Shown here: in pieces, positions 1 through 6,732 of the stretch
Layout of the letters: the number at the start of each line of letters is the position of its first letter
How positions within the stretch are numbered: the stretch's first letter is position 1
NCBI GenBank assembly: GCA_022758935.1
Contig: JAEMQG010000076.1
Coordinates: 1 to 13,962 of the forward strand
Origin: Candidatus Nitrosopumilus sp.
GTDB lineage: Archaea > Thermoproteota > Nitrososphaeria > Nitrososphaerales > Nitrosopumilaceae
Length of the DNA: 13,962 bases
Reading direction: 5' to 3'
Translations under genes and position numbers: made by a program
Notes under the pieces: generated by a model
The model's database searches: none
Seen by the model: only the letters and a program-made list of their open reading frames with translations
Told to the model about the DNA's origin: nothing

Positions 1-1256
1 GAATTTTTATAATTTTTGAGAAGCTCTTTAACTTCGTGTTCTGGCCAACCAGAGCCTCGTGAAATTCGCTTTATTCTAGATGAATTAATCAAATCAGGAT
101 CAGTTTTTTCAGACGTGCTCATACTTTGAATGATAAATCGCCATTTTGATACTCTGCTTTCCATCTGATCTAATTGATCATCTTTTACCATGCCGGAAAG
201 ACCAGGCATGTTGTCAAGAAATCCCTTTAGTGAGCCTACTTTAGTCACTTCTTCTAACTGATAGAAAAAATCATCCATGTTCATTTTTCCACTGGAAATC
301 CGCTTTAATCTAATATCATCTCCTTCATTTTCTAATTTTTTTGCCAAATCTAAAATAGCTTGAATGTCGCCCATCCCAAGCAATCTGCCAACAAATCGGG
401 TTGGTGAAAATTTTTCTAGATCATCAATTCTCTCTCCAGTTCCAATATACATAATTTGAGCACCTGTAGCTGCAGAAGCTGCAATTGCACCACCTCCTTT
501 TGCAGAACTATCCAATTTTGTAATAATAATTCCACCCACAGGAATTGTTTTATGGAACGCTTCTGCTTGATTAAAGCATTGTTGGCCAATGGTCCCATCA
601 ATAACAAGTATTGCAAGATCAGGTTGAGCAGCTTTGTTAATTTGTTCCATTTCTGCTAAAAGATCTTTTTCTTCTTTGTGTCGTCCAGCAGTATCAATTA
701 TTACTACATCTAGAGGTAATTTTTCGAAGTGGTCTAAGCCATTTTTTACAATATTGGGAGAATCTTTGTTATTTTCTTCGCCATATACTTCAACGTTTGA
801 TTTTTCACACATAGTTCGTAACTGAATTAATGCACCAGGTCTATAGGTATCAGCACCCACTACGCCAACAGTATAGCCTTGTTTTGTTAGAAATTTAGCA
901 AGTTTTGCAGTTACAGTTGTTTTTCCACTTCCTTGAATGCCAAGCATGATTATCTTGTTTTGTTTTCCAGGTTTGAAATCAAAATTACTTTCATTACCCA
1001 GTAATTTTGCAAGTTCATCATATAGAATCTTCACAATGTGATCCTTTCTGGATAAACCTGGTGGAGGTGTTTCATGTAATGACCGCTCTTCCAATTTTTT
1101 TGTAATTTCAAAAACTAACTTAACATTAACATCAGAATTTAACAGTGCCCTCTGAACATCTTTTGATAATTCTTTGATGAGTTCCTCATCGATGCCAGAA
1201 GATTTTACTATTTTCTTGATTGCATCACGTAGATTATTTTTTAGACTGTCAAGCAT
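1..1256 (-). CDS. srp54: Signal recognition particle GTPase SRP54 (C-terminus cut by window edge)
   Basis: SRP54 is the GTPase that, with 7S RNA and SRP19, recognises signal sequences and takes ribosomes to the FtsY receptor at the membrane. 418 codons are visible from the ATG at 1256. An N domain (about 1-95) is followed by the G domain with P-loop GIQGSGKTT (106-114), DTYRPGA (136-142), DTAGRH (188-193), TKLDSSAKGGGA (246-257) and GTGER (272-276). The methionine-bearing M domain begins near 325 and includes the RIKRISRGSG segment (394-403) typical of SRP RNA binding. The reading frame has no stop and leaves the window at its left edge, so the last few dozen residues are missing. Its start overlaps the end of the DPH6 gene by 8 bases, so the two are very probably one transcript. 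The identification is secure. Confidence 0.97.
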   Translation of the reverse strand, partial: MLDSLKNNLRDAIKKIVKSSGIDEELIKELSKDVQRALLNSDVNVKLVFEITKKLEERSLHETPPPGLSRKDHIVKILYDELAKLLGNESNFDFKPGKQNKIIMLGIQGSGKTTVTAKLAKFLTKQGYTVGVVGADTYRPGALIQLRTMCEKSNVEVYGEENNKDSPNIVKNGLDHFEKLPLDVVIIDTAGRHKEEKDLLAEMEQINKAAQPDLAILVIDGTIGQQCFNQAEAFHKTIPVGGIIITKLDSSAKGGGAIAASAATGAQIMYIGTGERIDDLEKFSPTRFVGRLLGMGDIQAILDLAKKLENEGDDIRLKRISSGKMNMDDFFYQLEEVTKVGSLKGFLDNMPGLSGMVKDDQLDQMESRVSKWRFIIQSMSTSEKTDPDLINSSRIKRISRGSGWPEHEVKELLKNYKN

Positions 1257-1938
1257 TGTAATTCAGATTCGCATCCACTATTTCAAACCTTCCTCTATAG
1301 CCATCCCAAATTTTTCTTTCCTTATTAATTTTAATCGGGTATAAAAAAAGAGGACAGTCAACTACAAAAGTTTCCGCCTCGCCCCCCTCAAAATTTAAAT
1401 TAAAACCAAATTTTTGAGATAGAGTGTAAAGAACACTAACATCATTTTTTGTGATTTTTTTACCAAGCCACAGATCATCTAATCCACCAGATGAAACACT
1501 GGTGATAAGGAAAATAAAATTTGAAGATATTAATTCATACATGTATTCTAGTGGTTCACGATTCCATACTGGTGAAACTAATTTTAAATTTAGTTTATCA
1601 CATAAATTTTCAAATTTTTCTTTTTGAAATTGGCTTTTTATGCCACCATGCACTATCCCATCGATCAAATATTCATCCATAGCTTTAGTGAGGATTTTTT
1701 CCAATACGATTATTTCATTATTGATTTCATCGGATTCAGATCTAATTGTCAATTGTGGGATTTGCATTGATTGAGACTGTAGATGTGTCCATTCTAAATT
1801 TGGATGATGTAATAGATGACTTTCGTCAGATTTTGGAAAAACAGTCAAGAGACAATTTACTTCATGTCCTTGTTTTTTTGCCAAGAAAATAGAATAGGTA
1901 CTATCTTTGCCCCCTGAAAAAAGTGCGGCTAATTTCAT
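1249..1938 (-). CDS. dph6: Diphthine--ammonia ligase (DPH6-type PP-loop ATPase)
   Basis: Last enzyme of diphthamide synthesis: it uses ATP to amidate diphthine on the conserved histidine of elongation factor 2. The 229-residue product starts MKLAALFSGGKDST, with the PP-loop SGGKDS at 8-13. A GGIKSQFQ segment (98-105) and the family signature GGEAETFVVDCPLF (185-198, usually GGEYETLVLDAP) follow. Length matches archaeal single-domain DPH6 proteins, which lack the eukaryotic RidA-like tail. The start ATG has almost no ribosome-binding sequence before it, so it may be leaderless. The stop lies inside the first codons of srp54, giving a translation-coupled pair. Family members have been annotated only as MJ0570-type ATP-binding proteins in many archaea; the exact reaction is inferred from the family. 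Confidence 0.9.
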   Translation of the reverse strand: MKLAALFSGGKDSTYSIFLAKKQGHEVNCLLTVFPKSDESHLLHHPNLEWTHLQSQSMQIPQLTIRSESDEINNEIIVLEKILTKAMDEYLIDGIVHGGIKSQFQKEKFENLCDKLNLKLVSPVWNREPLEYMYELISSNFIFLITSVSSGGLDDLWLGKKITKNDVSVLYTLSQKFGFNLNFEGGEAETFVVDCPLFLYPIKINKERKIWDGYRGRFEIVDANLNYNA

Positions 1939-1969
1939 CCTAATAAAAAAAATAATTCAACAAATCTTC

Positions 1970-1978
1970 AAAGAAAAG
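1970..1978 (-). terminator. Possible U-rich terminator of the C/D sRNA
   Basis: CTTTTCTTT on the minus strand follows the 3' stem arm by about 7 bases, fitting archaeal U-tract termination. The RNA might instead be processed from a transcript that continues into dph6, whose start is only 32 bases further on. Confidence 0.3.
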
Positions 1979-1984
1979 ATGTAC

Positions 1985-2049
1985 AGATGCCTCATTACTC
2001 ATAATCCTCATCAAATATCAGACGGCTTTTCCGCTCATCATCAGCATCC
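1985..2049 (-). ncRNA. Box C/D sRNA, predicted guide for Cm34 of tRNA-Met(CAU)
   Basis: Read on the minus strand, the parts of an archaeal box C/D guide appear in order. A 5' stem arm GATGC (2048-2044) is followed by C box ATGATGA (2041-2035), a 13-base guide, D' box CTGA (2021-2018), a 4-base spacer, C' box TGATGA (2013-2008), a 12-base guide, a D-like box ATGA (1995-1992), and 3' stem arm GCATC (1990-1986), which is fully complementary to the 5' arm. The second guide, GGATTATGAGTA, is complementary to a CTCATAA anticodon loop. The fifth base before the D box pairs with C34, the wobble base, and Cm34 of elongator tRNA-Met is a known archaeal C/D-guided mark. The D box is non-consensus in its first base but keeps the UGA core. 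The target of the D' guide was not identified. Confidence 0.8.
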
Positions 2050-2070
2050 ACATTAGCTTTTAATACGCAT

Positions 2071-2078
2071 TATTTTAG
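2071..2078 (-). promoter_or_regulatory. Possible TATA box of the C/D sRNA
   Basis: CTAAAATA on the minus strand lies about 27 bases before the 5' stem arm of the sRNA, the normal archaeal TATA-to-start distance. Position is the main support; in such AT-rich DNA TATA-like octamers are common. Confidence 0.35.
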
Positions 2079-2253
2079 TTGTCAATGTTTTTTGTATGTC
2101 CACTATATAACGAAAATTTACTTCAAACATGTTCTTGATATTCCTAGGCACATCTCAAATATATCCCATAATGATTCAATATTCATATAATAAAATCAAC
2201 AATAAATTATCAATTTTACGAAGGTCAAGGTTCAATCCAAATTTAATCAAAGC

Positions 2254-2268
2254 CTATATTCTAAATAA
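2254..2268 (+). promoter_or_regulatory. TATA-like region before the secreted-protein gene
   Basis: CTATATTCTAAATAA sits about 15-29 bases before the ATG at 2283, and no Shine-Dalgarno sequence is present. This is the arrangement expected for a leaderless archaeal mRNA. Confidence 0.4.
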
Positions 2269-2282
2269 TTATTCTATAGCAT

Positions 2283-3290
2283 ATGACAAAAAACAAAATA
2301 ACAGTCAATACGATTGCTGTGATTTTAGTTGTATCAATTCTAGTTCTTGCTAATTCAAAACTTGTTCAAGCAGAAAAAACGGAAACAATAGAAATTCTAA
2401 ATCTTGCTGTAGAACCAGCTTTAATTAATGTTGGAGATGTGTTTTCAATCAATGGATCAATAGTGAATAATTCTACTAATACAATTTCAGTACATAACGG
2501 GTGTGCTGGACCATTTTCAGTATCATTTGATGATCATGCTTCAGTTACTATGGAGAAAGTATGCAACTGGATGCCAATTCAAATAATTTTAAAACCAGGT
2601 GAAAGTAGGGATGTAGCAACAAGCCTTGGTTCGAATCTAGTTTACAGTGCAGATTCATCTGGAATTGTAACTGGAAATGTCACAGTATCTTATGATGTAA
2701 TCAACAAATCAAATCCAGATTTATCGAACATGGGTAATACAATTTCAAAATCAATATCATTTACAATAAATGATAAAAATAATCAAGTAGGCGGAGGGCA
2801 TACTACTATCTTATCCCCTCTAAAGCAATTCAAATCAGGAATCAATGCAAAGAACATCCAATGCAATGATGGACTTGAATTGGTAATTAAAACACATGGC
2901 AATTCCCCTGCATGTGTAAAACCAACTACTGTAGAAAAGTTAGTTTCACTTGGTTGGATAAAATTGCCACAAAGTAATGTATCTGAAGAAGAATCATCGA
3001 CCAAAGACATTATACTCGAAGACAGTGGTAAATCAATTACTCTCAAGACAGGTCAAAGTTTCCTCCTAAAGCTTGGTGAAGACTTTGAATGGAATGTAGA
3101 AGTGGACAATCAAGATGTCGTAAGTAGAGCACTAAACATCATGGTAATTAGAGGCGCTCAAGGAGTTTATGAAGCTCATGCCCCTGGCCATGCAACATTA
3201 ACTGCTGTAGGCGATCCACCATGTCTCCATTCAGAACCTCCGTGTAAAATACACTCAACTTTATTTACACTAGATATAGAAGTTATATAA
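2283..3290 (+). CDS. Secreted multi-domain protein with PLKQFKSG...GW module
   Basis: 335 residues, exported: a lysine-bearing start, a hydrophobic core (about 10-24) and a likely cleavage site after VQA (30). Residues 33-165 form a beta-rich, Ig-like region with several N-x-S/T sites and C74/C94, similar in style to BsuPI-type or BatD-like surface domains. Residues 178-226 (SPLKQFKSGINAKNIQC ... ACVKPTTVEKLVSLGW) match a small two-cysteine module that I recognise from many marine thaumarchaeal secreted proteins; its function is unknown. Residues 240-335 form a third beta-rich domain (ITLKTGQSFLLKLGEDFEWNV ... GVYEAHAPGHATLTAVG) with the look of a chagasin-like (I42 protease inhibitor) fold. 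It has an inserted cysteine-rich loop with C314 and C321. Protease inhibition is only suggested, though an HtrA protease gene follows. Confidence applies to the gene; function is open. Confidence 0.85.
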   Translation: MTKNKITVNTIAVILVVSILVLANSKLVQAEKTETIEILNLAVEPALINVGDVFSINGSIVNNSTNTISVHNGCAGPFSVSFDDHASVTMEKVCNWMPIQIILKPGESRDVATSLGSNLVYSADSSGIVTGNVTVSYDVINKSNPDLSNMGNTISKSISFTINDKNNQVGGGHTTILSPLKQFKSGINAKNIQCNDGLELVIKTHGNSPACVKPTTVEKLVSLGWIKLPQSNVSEEESSTKDIILEDSGKSITLKTGQSFLLKLGEDFEWNVEVDNQDVVSRALNIMVIRGAQGVYEAHAPGHATLTAVGDPPCLHSEPPCKIHSTLFTLDIEVI

Positions 3291-3431
3291 CCAGACATAG
3301 TTAATCCGGAAATATCAGAAATAGTAAAATTTGAACAATTTTGAAAATACAAAGTTGTTTGTAAAAGATAGCTGGAAAAACAATTATTTTATTGAGTCAC
3401 TAAAAAAAATTTTATTTAATATAGATAGAAG

Positions 3432-3512
3432 TAAAATCGCCTGTATTGTTATTTTACACTCAATACTCCTTTCATTTCGGATGAAGAATACAATGATAAA
3501 TAAAATCGCCTG
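3432..3512. repeat. Two direct copies of TAAAATCGCCTG, 69 bases apart
   Basis: TAAAATCGCCTG occurs at 3432-3443 and 3501-3512. The second copy lies in the broken cupredoxin (coding for SGDF on the minus strand); the first lies just after its stop. They may be the ends of a partial duplication or chance. No function is implied. Confidence 0.4.
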
Positions 3513-3778
3513 AGTTATTTGTCAAAAATGTAATGGATTGAGATTCAAAATATCCAAGATCTTTTGAATGAGCATTAAACTTATCTATGTTAAAATTATG
3601 AACTATTTTTCTTCAGTAGTATTAGTATTTCATTAATTACGTGGATATCAACTAGATTTCCTTTAGATACATTGAAAGTGGGGCTAGTCATTCCGCCAGT
3701 GCTGTGGATTTGTTTCCCACCTCTACTAGATTGCATTACAAATGCATAATGCCGTTTTTTTGTGTTGCCAATCGATTC
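3449..3778 (-). pseudogene. Cupredoxin (blue copper protein), broken by three frameshifts
   Basis: On the minus strand four reading-frame pieces join into a plastocyanin-like domain. Piece 1 (3778-3629) contains RHYAFVMQ, GGMTSPTFNVSKGNLVDIHVINE. Piece 2 (3629-3605) reads NTNTTEEK. Piece 3 (3603-3478) reads HNFNIDKFNAHSKDLGYF ... SGDFIYHCILHP. Piece 4 (3475-3449) reads MKGVLSVK and a stop. The type 1 copper ligands are all recognisable: His of HNFN, Cys and His of YHCILHP, Met of MKG (C-x2-H spacing). Each of the three breaks is healed by adding one A to a short A-run. No signal peptide or clean start is visible upstream; an in-frame TAG lies at 3781-3779. It is either a decaying gene or an intact gene hit by base-calling errors. 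Family assignment is firm, state uncertain. Confidence 0.8.
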
Positions 3779-3907
3779 CTAAAATTTGCCACTATTTAGA
3801 CCATGATGAACAAAGTTAAGCATATTATAAAAACAAGAAAATCAAAAAGTTACCGAATACGAATGAATCGCGATAATAAATCTCAAAATAAAGTTAAAAT
3901 CTGTAAT

Positions 3908-3948
3908 CCAATAAACCATGGAATAATTATTCCTAATTCGTTTATTGG
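3908..3948. repeat. Nested inverted repeat upstream of the HtrA gene
   Basis: CCAATAAAC (3908-3916) is the perfect complement of GTTTATTGG (3940-3948). Inside them lies the 14-base palindrome GGAATAATTATTCC (3920-3933), with nearly the same centre. The structure ends 39 bases before the GTG at 3988. It could be an operator over the protease promoter, a hairpin in the 5' leader, or a terminator for an upstream transcript; no gene reads into it from the left on the plus strand. Confidence 0.6.
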
Positions 3949-3987
3949 TTAAAAAAACAAAAAACAAGGAGTGCAAAAATAAACTAC

Positions 3988-5226
3988 GTGATACAGATGA
4001 CAGACACCCAAAAAATTCTAGTTGTGGCAGTGATTGTTCTTGGGATACTCATATCAATGACGATCCCACCGTCTATCGGATTTTATTTTGGAGAAAAAAA
4101 TCAACAAAACACAAGTGGAAAAGCACTAGACCTCAAAGATACAACCCCTGAAAACAAAACCATTGAAACAGTAAAGGAGATCATGTATAACGACAATTAT
4201 CAAAATGAACAAAACAATACAAACATTGGAAAAATTTATCAAAAATTGGAAAATTCGGTCGTGCAAATAACTAGCACTGTTACAGAAACGAGATCAAATA
4301 TCATAATTAATGGCAATCCGTTGCAGCAGCAGGCATCAAGATTAGGTTCCGGATTTGTTTACGACACTGATGGTCACATTATTACAAACAATCATGTTGT
4401 TTCAGGCGTAGATAGTGTTGACGTTACACTTTCTAATGGGGATATTTTTACTGCCAAAGTGATCGGCACTGATGAATACAATGATATCGCAGTATTACAG
4501 TTAACCGATGATTATTCTAATGATCCAATTAGCCCAATACCATTTGTTGATTCAGCACAAATCAAAGTCGGTGATCCAGTAATTGCCATTGGAAACCCAT
4601 TTGGATTAAGCAATACCATGACAACAGGCATAGTAAGTCAAATTGGTAGATTACTTCCAAATCAAGAATCTGGATTTCCCATTCCAAATATCATCCAAAC
4701 CGATGCAGCAATCAATCCAGGAAATTCAGGAGGACCACTACTAGACAACAATGGAAATCTAATTGGAATGAATACTGCAATTGAATCCAAAGGTGGAGAG
4801 TTTGCAGGAGTGGGTTTTGCAGTTCCTTCAAATATTATAAAAAAAGTGGTACCCATTCTAATTGAAAAGGGAGAATATGATCATCCGTGGTTAGGAATTT
4901 CTGGAACTACACTTACACCAAAATTAGCAGAAAAATTGAATTTGCCAAAAAACTTTAGGGGTTCTCTAATCAACGAAGTTGTGAAAAATGGACCCGCAGA
5001 AAAGGCAGGTATCAAAAATGCACTATACACTTCAGATAAAAAAATTGCAAGTGCAGATATCGTAATTTCAATTGATAATAATCCAGTTAAAAGAATAGAT
5101 GACATTATTTCTTATGTATCCGAAAATAAATCCGTGGGAGACAAGGTCTCCCTTAAGATCTATAGAGACGGCGACATTATGGATATTGATGTGGTATTAG
5201 CCAAAAGAATAGCAACCAACAAATAG
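3988..5226 (+). CDS. htrA: Membrane-anchored HtrA/Deg-family serine protease with PDZ domain
   Basis: 412 residues. An N-terminal hydrophobic segment (about 10-34) anchors the protein with the rest outside the membrane. A low-complexity linker with many N and Q residues (36-80) follows. The trypsin-like S1C domain (about 85-290) has the full triad: His136 in NNHVVSG, Asp166 in NDIAVLQL, Ser247 in NPGNSGGPL. One PDZ domain (about 299-405) starts HPWLGISG. Family role: removal or refolding of damaged exported proteins. The start is GTG at 3988 or ATG at 3997; AAGGAG at 3966-3971 is further away than usual for either, so the exact start is unsure by three residues. The gene stands alone, with an unusual inverted repeat just upstream. 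Confidence 0.95.
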   Translation: MIQMTDTQKILVVAVIVLGILISMTIPPSIGFYFGEKNQQNTSGKALDLKDTTPENKTIETVKEIMYNDNYQNEQNNTNIGKIYQKLENSVVQITSTVTETRSNIIINGNPLQQQASRLGSGFVYDTDGHIITNNHVVSGVDSVDVTLSNGDIFTAKVIGTDEYNDIAVLQLTDDYSNDPISPIPFVDSAQIKVGDPVIAIGNPFGLSNTMTTGIVSQIGRLLPNQESGFPIPNIIQTDAAINPGNSGGPLLDNNGNLIGMNTAIESKGGEFAGVGFAVPSNIIKKVVPILIEKGEYDHPWLGISGTTLTPKLAEKLNLPKNFRGSLINEVVKNGPAEKAGIKNALYTSDKKIASADIVISIDNNPVKRIDDIISYVSENKSVGDKVSLKIYRDGDIMDIDVVLAKRIATNK

Positions 5227-5363
5227 AATTTACAATTTTGTAAGAAGATAAACGATAAATTAATCATCACATACTAAATTAAAATCTTATTGGTCCAGAT
5301 CAAAAATCTGCTCAAATATGAATAAATGGGAAATTAGATTAATGGTGAAAGTTACAATAATGT

Positions 5364-5699
5364 ATGACTGATGCTCGTAAATATCGTGATCGAATTTACA
5401 TTGTAAAAGACATTATTCTTACTCTCTCCGAATATGGACAACTCAATCAGACAGCGTTGTTTAGTTTTTGTGGACTAAATATATCAAAACACAAGGGGAT
5501 TTTAGACAATTTAGAACAAAATGAAATGATCCGGAGAGAAGAAGTTGAAGAAGGAAAAAGAACTGTCACAACTTTTAAGGTAACACCTAAAGGCATGAAT
5601 TTTTGCCGAGAGATAATAGAACCTTATGAGCATTTGTTTCCAAGGAGTGGAAAATCATCTGGGAATTTATTCAAACTTGGCTGTCTATTCTTCATCTAA
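5364..5699 (+). CDS. Small winged-helix DNA-binding protein
   Basis: 111 residues. Residues 10-85 fit a winged helix-turn-helix: helix DRIYIVKDIILTLSEYG, helix LNQTALFSFCG, recognition helix ISKHKGILDNLEQNEMI, then a beta wing (REEVEEGKRTVTTFKVTPKGM). The pattern resembles the ArnR1-like or PadR/MarR-like single-domain regulators that are abundant in thaumarchaea; most likely a transcription regulator of unknown target. The tail (about 98-111) is hydrophobic and overlaps the convergent gene by 15 bases, so it may be a read-through extension. No strong promoter or Shine-Dalgarno sequence is evident; translation may be leaderless. Confidence 0.8.
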   Translation: MTDARKYRDRIYIVKDIILTLSEYGQLNQTALFSFCGLNISKHKGILDNLEQNEMIRREEVEEGKRTVTTFKVTPKGMNFCREIIEPYEHLFPRSGKSSGNLFKLGCLFFI

Positions 5700-6056
5700 A
5701 TGAAATTTAGATGTGATGGCATTATCAAGAGTTTCCTTTCTTTTCAAATAGTCACAATATCTATTATTCCACTTACTAAGTGAACGAAATTGTCGGATTC
5801 CTGTAACCAACCAGATTCCAGAAGTAACTAATATTCCAACTAAAAGAACTATCAAGATAATTCCAAAATCACCTTCTTGTTCTAGTAAAAGTAAAAATTT
5901 TGGGTGAGTTATAAGATATAATGAAATGCCAATTGCAAATGGAGCTAAAATAAGAGCAGAAAACGAAACACCTAGCATTACTCCTCTTAACTGCTGAATT
6001 TTTTCAATAAATCCATCCATAGAACGTAAAATATCTTTACTTTCGTTATCTGACAA
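5685..6056 (-). CDS. Small two-TM membrane protein, function unknown
   Basis: 123 residues with two hydrophobic helices, about 26-50 and 64-87, and polar, charged ends (helical N-terminus, KWNNRYCDYLKRKETL at the C-terminal side). Both termini are probably cytoplasmic. The start is a TTG at 6056, supported by AGGAG at 6070-6066 with a 9-base spacer; the nearby ATG at 6063 runs into a stop. No family is recognised with certainty. It converges with the winged-helix gene, sharing 15 bases at the 3' ends. Its promoter carries the TTAACAWTGTTAA dyad also found before the MoxR operon. Confidence 0.8.
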   Translation of the reverse strand: MSDNESKDILRSMDGFIEKIQQLRGVMLGVSFSALILAPFAIGISLYLITHPKFLLLLEQEGDFGIILIVLLVGILVTSGIWLVTGIRQFRSLSKWNNRYCDYLKRKETLDNAITSKFHLDEE

Positions 6057-6121
6057 ATTTCATTACTCCTATAAAATTTTTAAAATTATTTACTATCATT
6101 ATGTATTTGGTTTTGGTCATA

Positions 6122-6149
6122 ATATTTATCACCTACTTAACATTGTTTA
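6122..6149 (-). promoter_or_regulatory. Dyad plus TATA box, promoter of the two-TM gene
   Basis: Minus strand: dyad TAAACAATGTTAA (6149-6137, one mismatch to the palindrome), 7 bases, then ATAAATAT (6129-6122). Transcription would begin near 6102, leaving a leader that carries the AGGAG site. Confidence 0.6.
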
Positions 6150-6252
6150 TTTGATTCTATTATCAATTGTGTTTTCCATTAAAACTGCAAAAAAATGAAC
6201 AAATTTTTTAATTTTTGTCTTAAAAACCAAAAGTTACACTATAGGTTCTAAG

Positions 6253-6280
6253 TTAACATTGTTAAGCGATACTTTAGTAT
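6253..6280 (+). promoter_or_regulatory. Dyad plus TATA box, promoter of the C2H2/DUF1059 pair
   Basis: Perfect dyad TTAACATTGTTAA (6253-6265), 7 bases, then TTTAGTAT (6273-6280). The ATG at 6301 lies where transcription should begin, so the message would be leaderless. Confidence 0.65.
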
Positions 6281-6300
6281 GAATAAATTAATTGTATTAT

Positions 6301-6486
6301 ATGGATTCCAAACTATCTATCTCAAAAAAGATCAAGGTAACACAATTGAAGAATATGTTCAAAAAAAACCCTCAATTTACAAATAAATGCAATATATGCA
6401 ATATGGAATTTACAGATGCAGAAAGAACAAAGAAACACATGATCAAGGCACACTCCAAGCCAAAACGCGAAAAAGAGCACCATTAG
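6301..6486 (+). CDS. C2H2 zinc-finger mini-protein
   Basis: 61 residues from the ATG at 6301; a TTG three codons upstream (6292) is possible, but the promoter position favours the ATG. The basic N-terminal half (SKKIKVTQLKNMFKKNP) is followed by one zinc finger, CNICNMEFTDAERTKKHMIKAH. The ligands are spaced C-x2-C-x12-H-x4-H, with the usual hydrophobic core residues (F, M). The tail is very basic and ends in two histidines. Single-finger proteins of this size occur across archaea and probably bind nucleic acid or partner proteins; the target is unknown. A DUF1059 gene begins 40 bases downstream on the same strand, so the two are probably co-transcribed. Confidence 0.85.
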   Translation: MDSKLSISKKIKVTQLKNMFKKNPQFTNKCNICNMEFTDAERTKKHMIKAHSKPKREKEHH

Positions 6487-6526
6487 AAATGACCCTAAAA
6501 ATCCAAATTTTTGGAGGAACTTTAGC

Positions 6527-6700
6527 TTGACAATAAAACTTGCTTGCAGAGACTATGGTTATGATTGTGAATTTGCAGTTGTGGGAGATGTGGGTTCAGT
6601 AGTAGCGCAGTTTGGAAAACATACAGAAGAGGAACATGGTATAGAGTATACAAAAGAAGTCTTAATGCAGTTTATCCTAAGAAAATCCAACAGAATCTAA
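6527..6700 (+). CDS. DUF1059 family small protein (TTG start)
   Basis: 57 residues from a TTG at 6527, set by the strong Shine-Dalgarno GGAGG (6513-6517) with a 9-base spacer. The sequence begins MTIKLACRDYGYDCEFAVVG and contains KHTEEEHGIEYTKEV. This matches the small DUF1059 family (typical members read ...FACRDLGMDCDF ... HAKEVHG), with the conserved CRD, Cys and two His. The function of the family is unknown; the Cys/His set suggests metal or redox chemistry, but that is inference. It follows the zinc-finger gene and is probably in the same operon. Confidence 0.88.
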   Translation: MTIKLACRDYGYDCEFAVVGDVGSVVAQFGKHTEEEHGIEYTKEVLMQFILRKSNRI

Positions 6701-6732
6701 ATTAATTTATGAACTGTTTTTAGAAGAGATTT

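Larger units (their letters stand above)
1939..2282. other. 344-base divergent intergenic region carrying an sRNA
   Basis: No protein gene is supported here. The left part carries the box C/D RNA described separately, on the minus strand. The right part (about 2080-2282) is AT-rich and should contain the promoter of the plus-strand secreted-protein gene. A plus-strand frame from 2129 has no recognisable product, runs into the next gene in another frame, and is not called. Confidence 0.6.

Noticed and set aside
456..825. Plus-strand frames opposite srp54
   Set aside because: They are antisense to the conserved GTPase domain and show no family features.
2129..2353. Plus-strand frame of 74 residues overlapping the start of the secreted-protein gene
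   Set aside because: Composition is that of AT-rich spacer translated at random, and its end lies in another frame of a well-supported signal-peptide gene.
3331..3513. Plus-strand frame of 60 residues from a TTG
   Set aside because: It lies opposite the cupredoxin remnant, has no promoter or ribosome site and no recognisable sequence.
3678..3729. Possible RNA pseudoknot: GTGGG/CCCAC crossing CTAGT/ACTAG in a GC-richer patch
   Set aside because: The patch is the N-terminal coding part of the broken cupredoxin on the minus strand, which explains its composition; two 5-base pairings are expected by chance.
3802..3810. Isolated ATGATGA resembling a C box
   Set aside because: No CTGA box or second C' box follows at guide-length distance.
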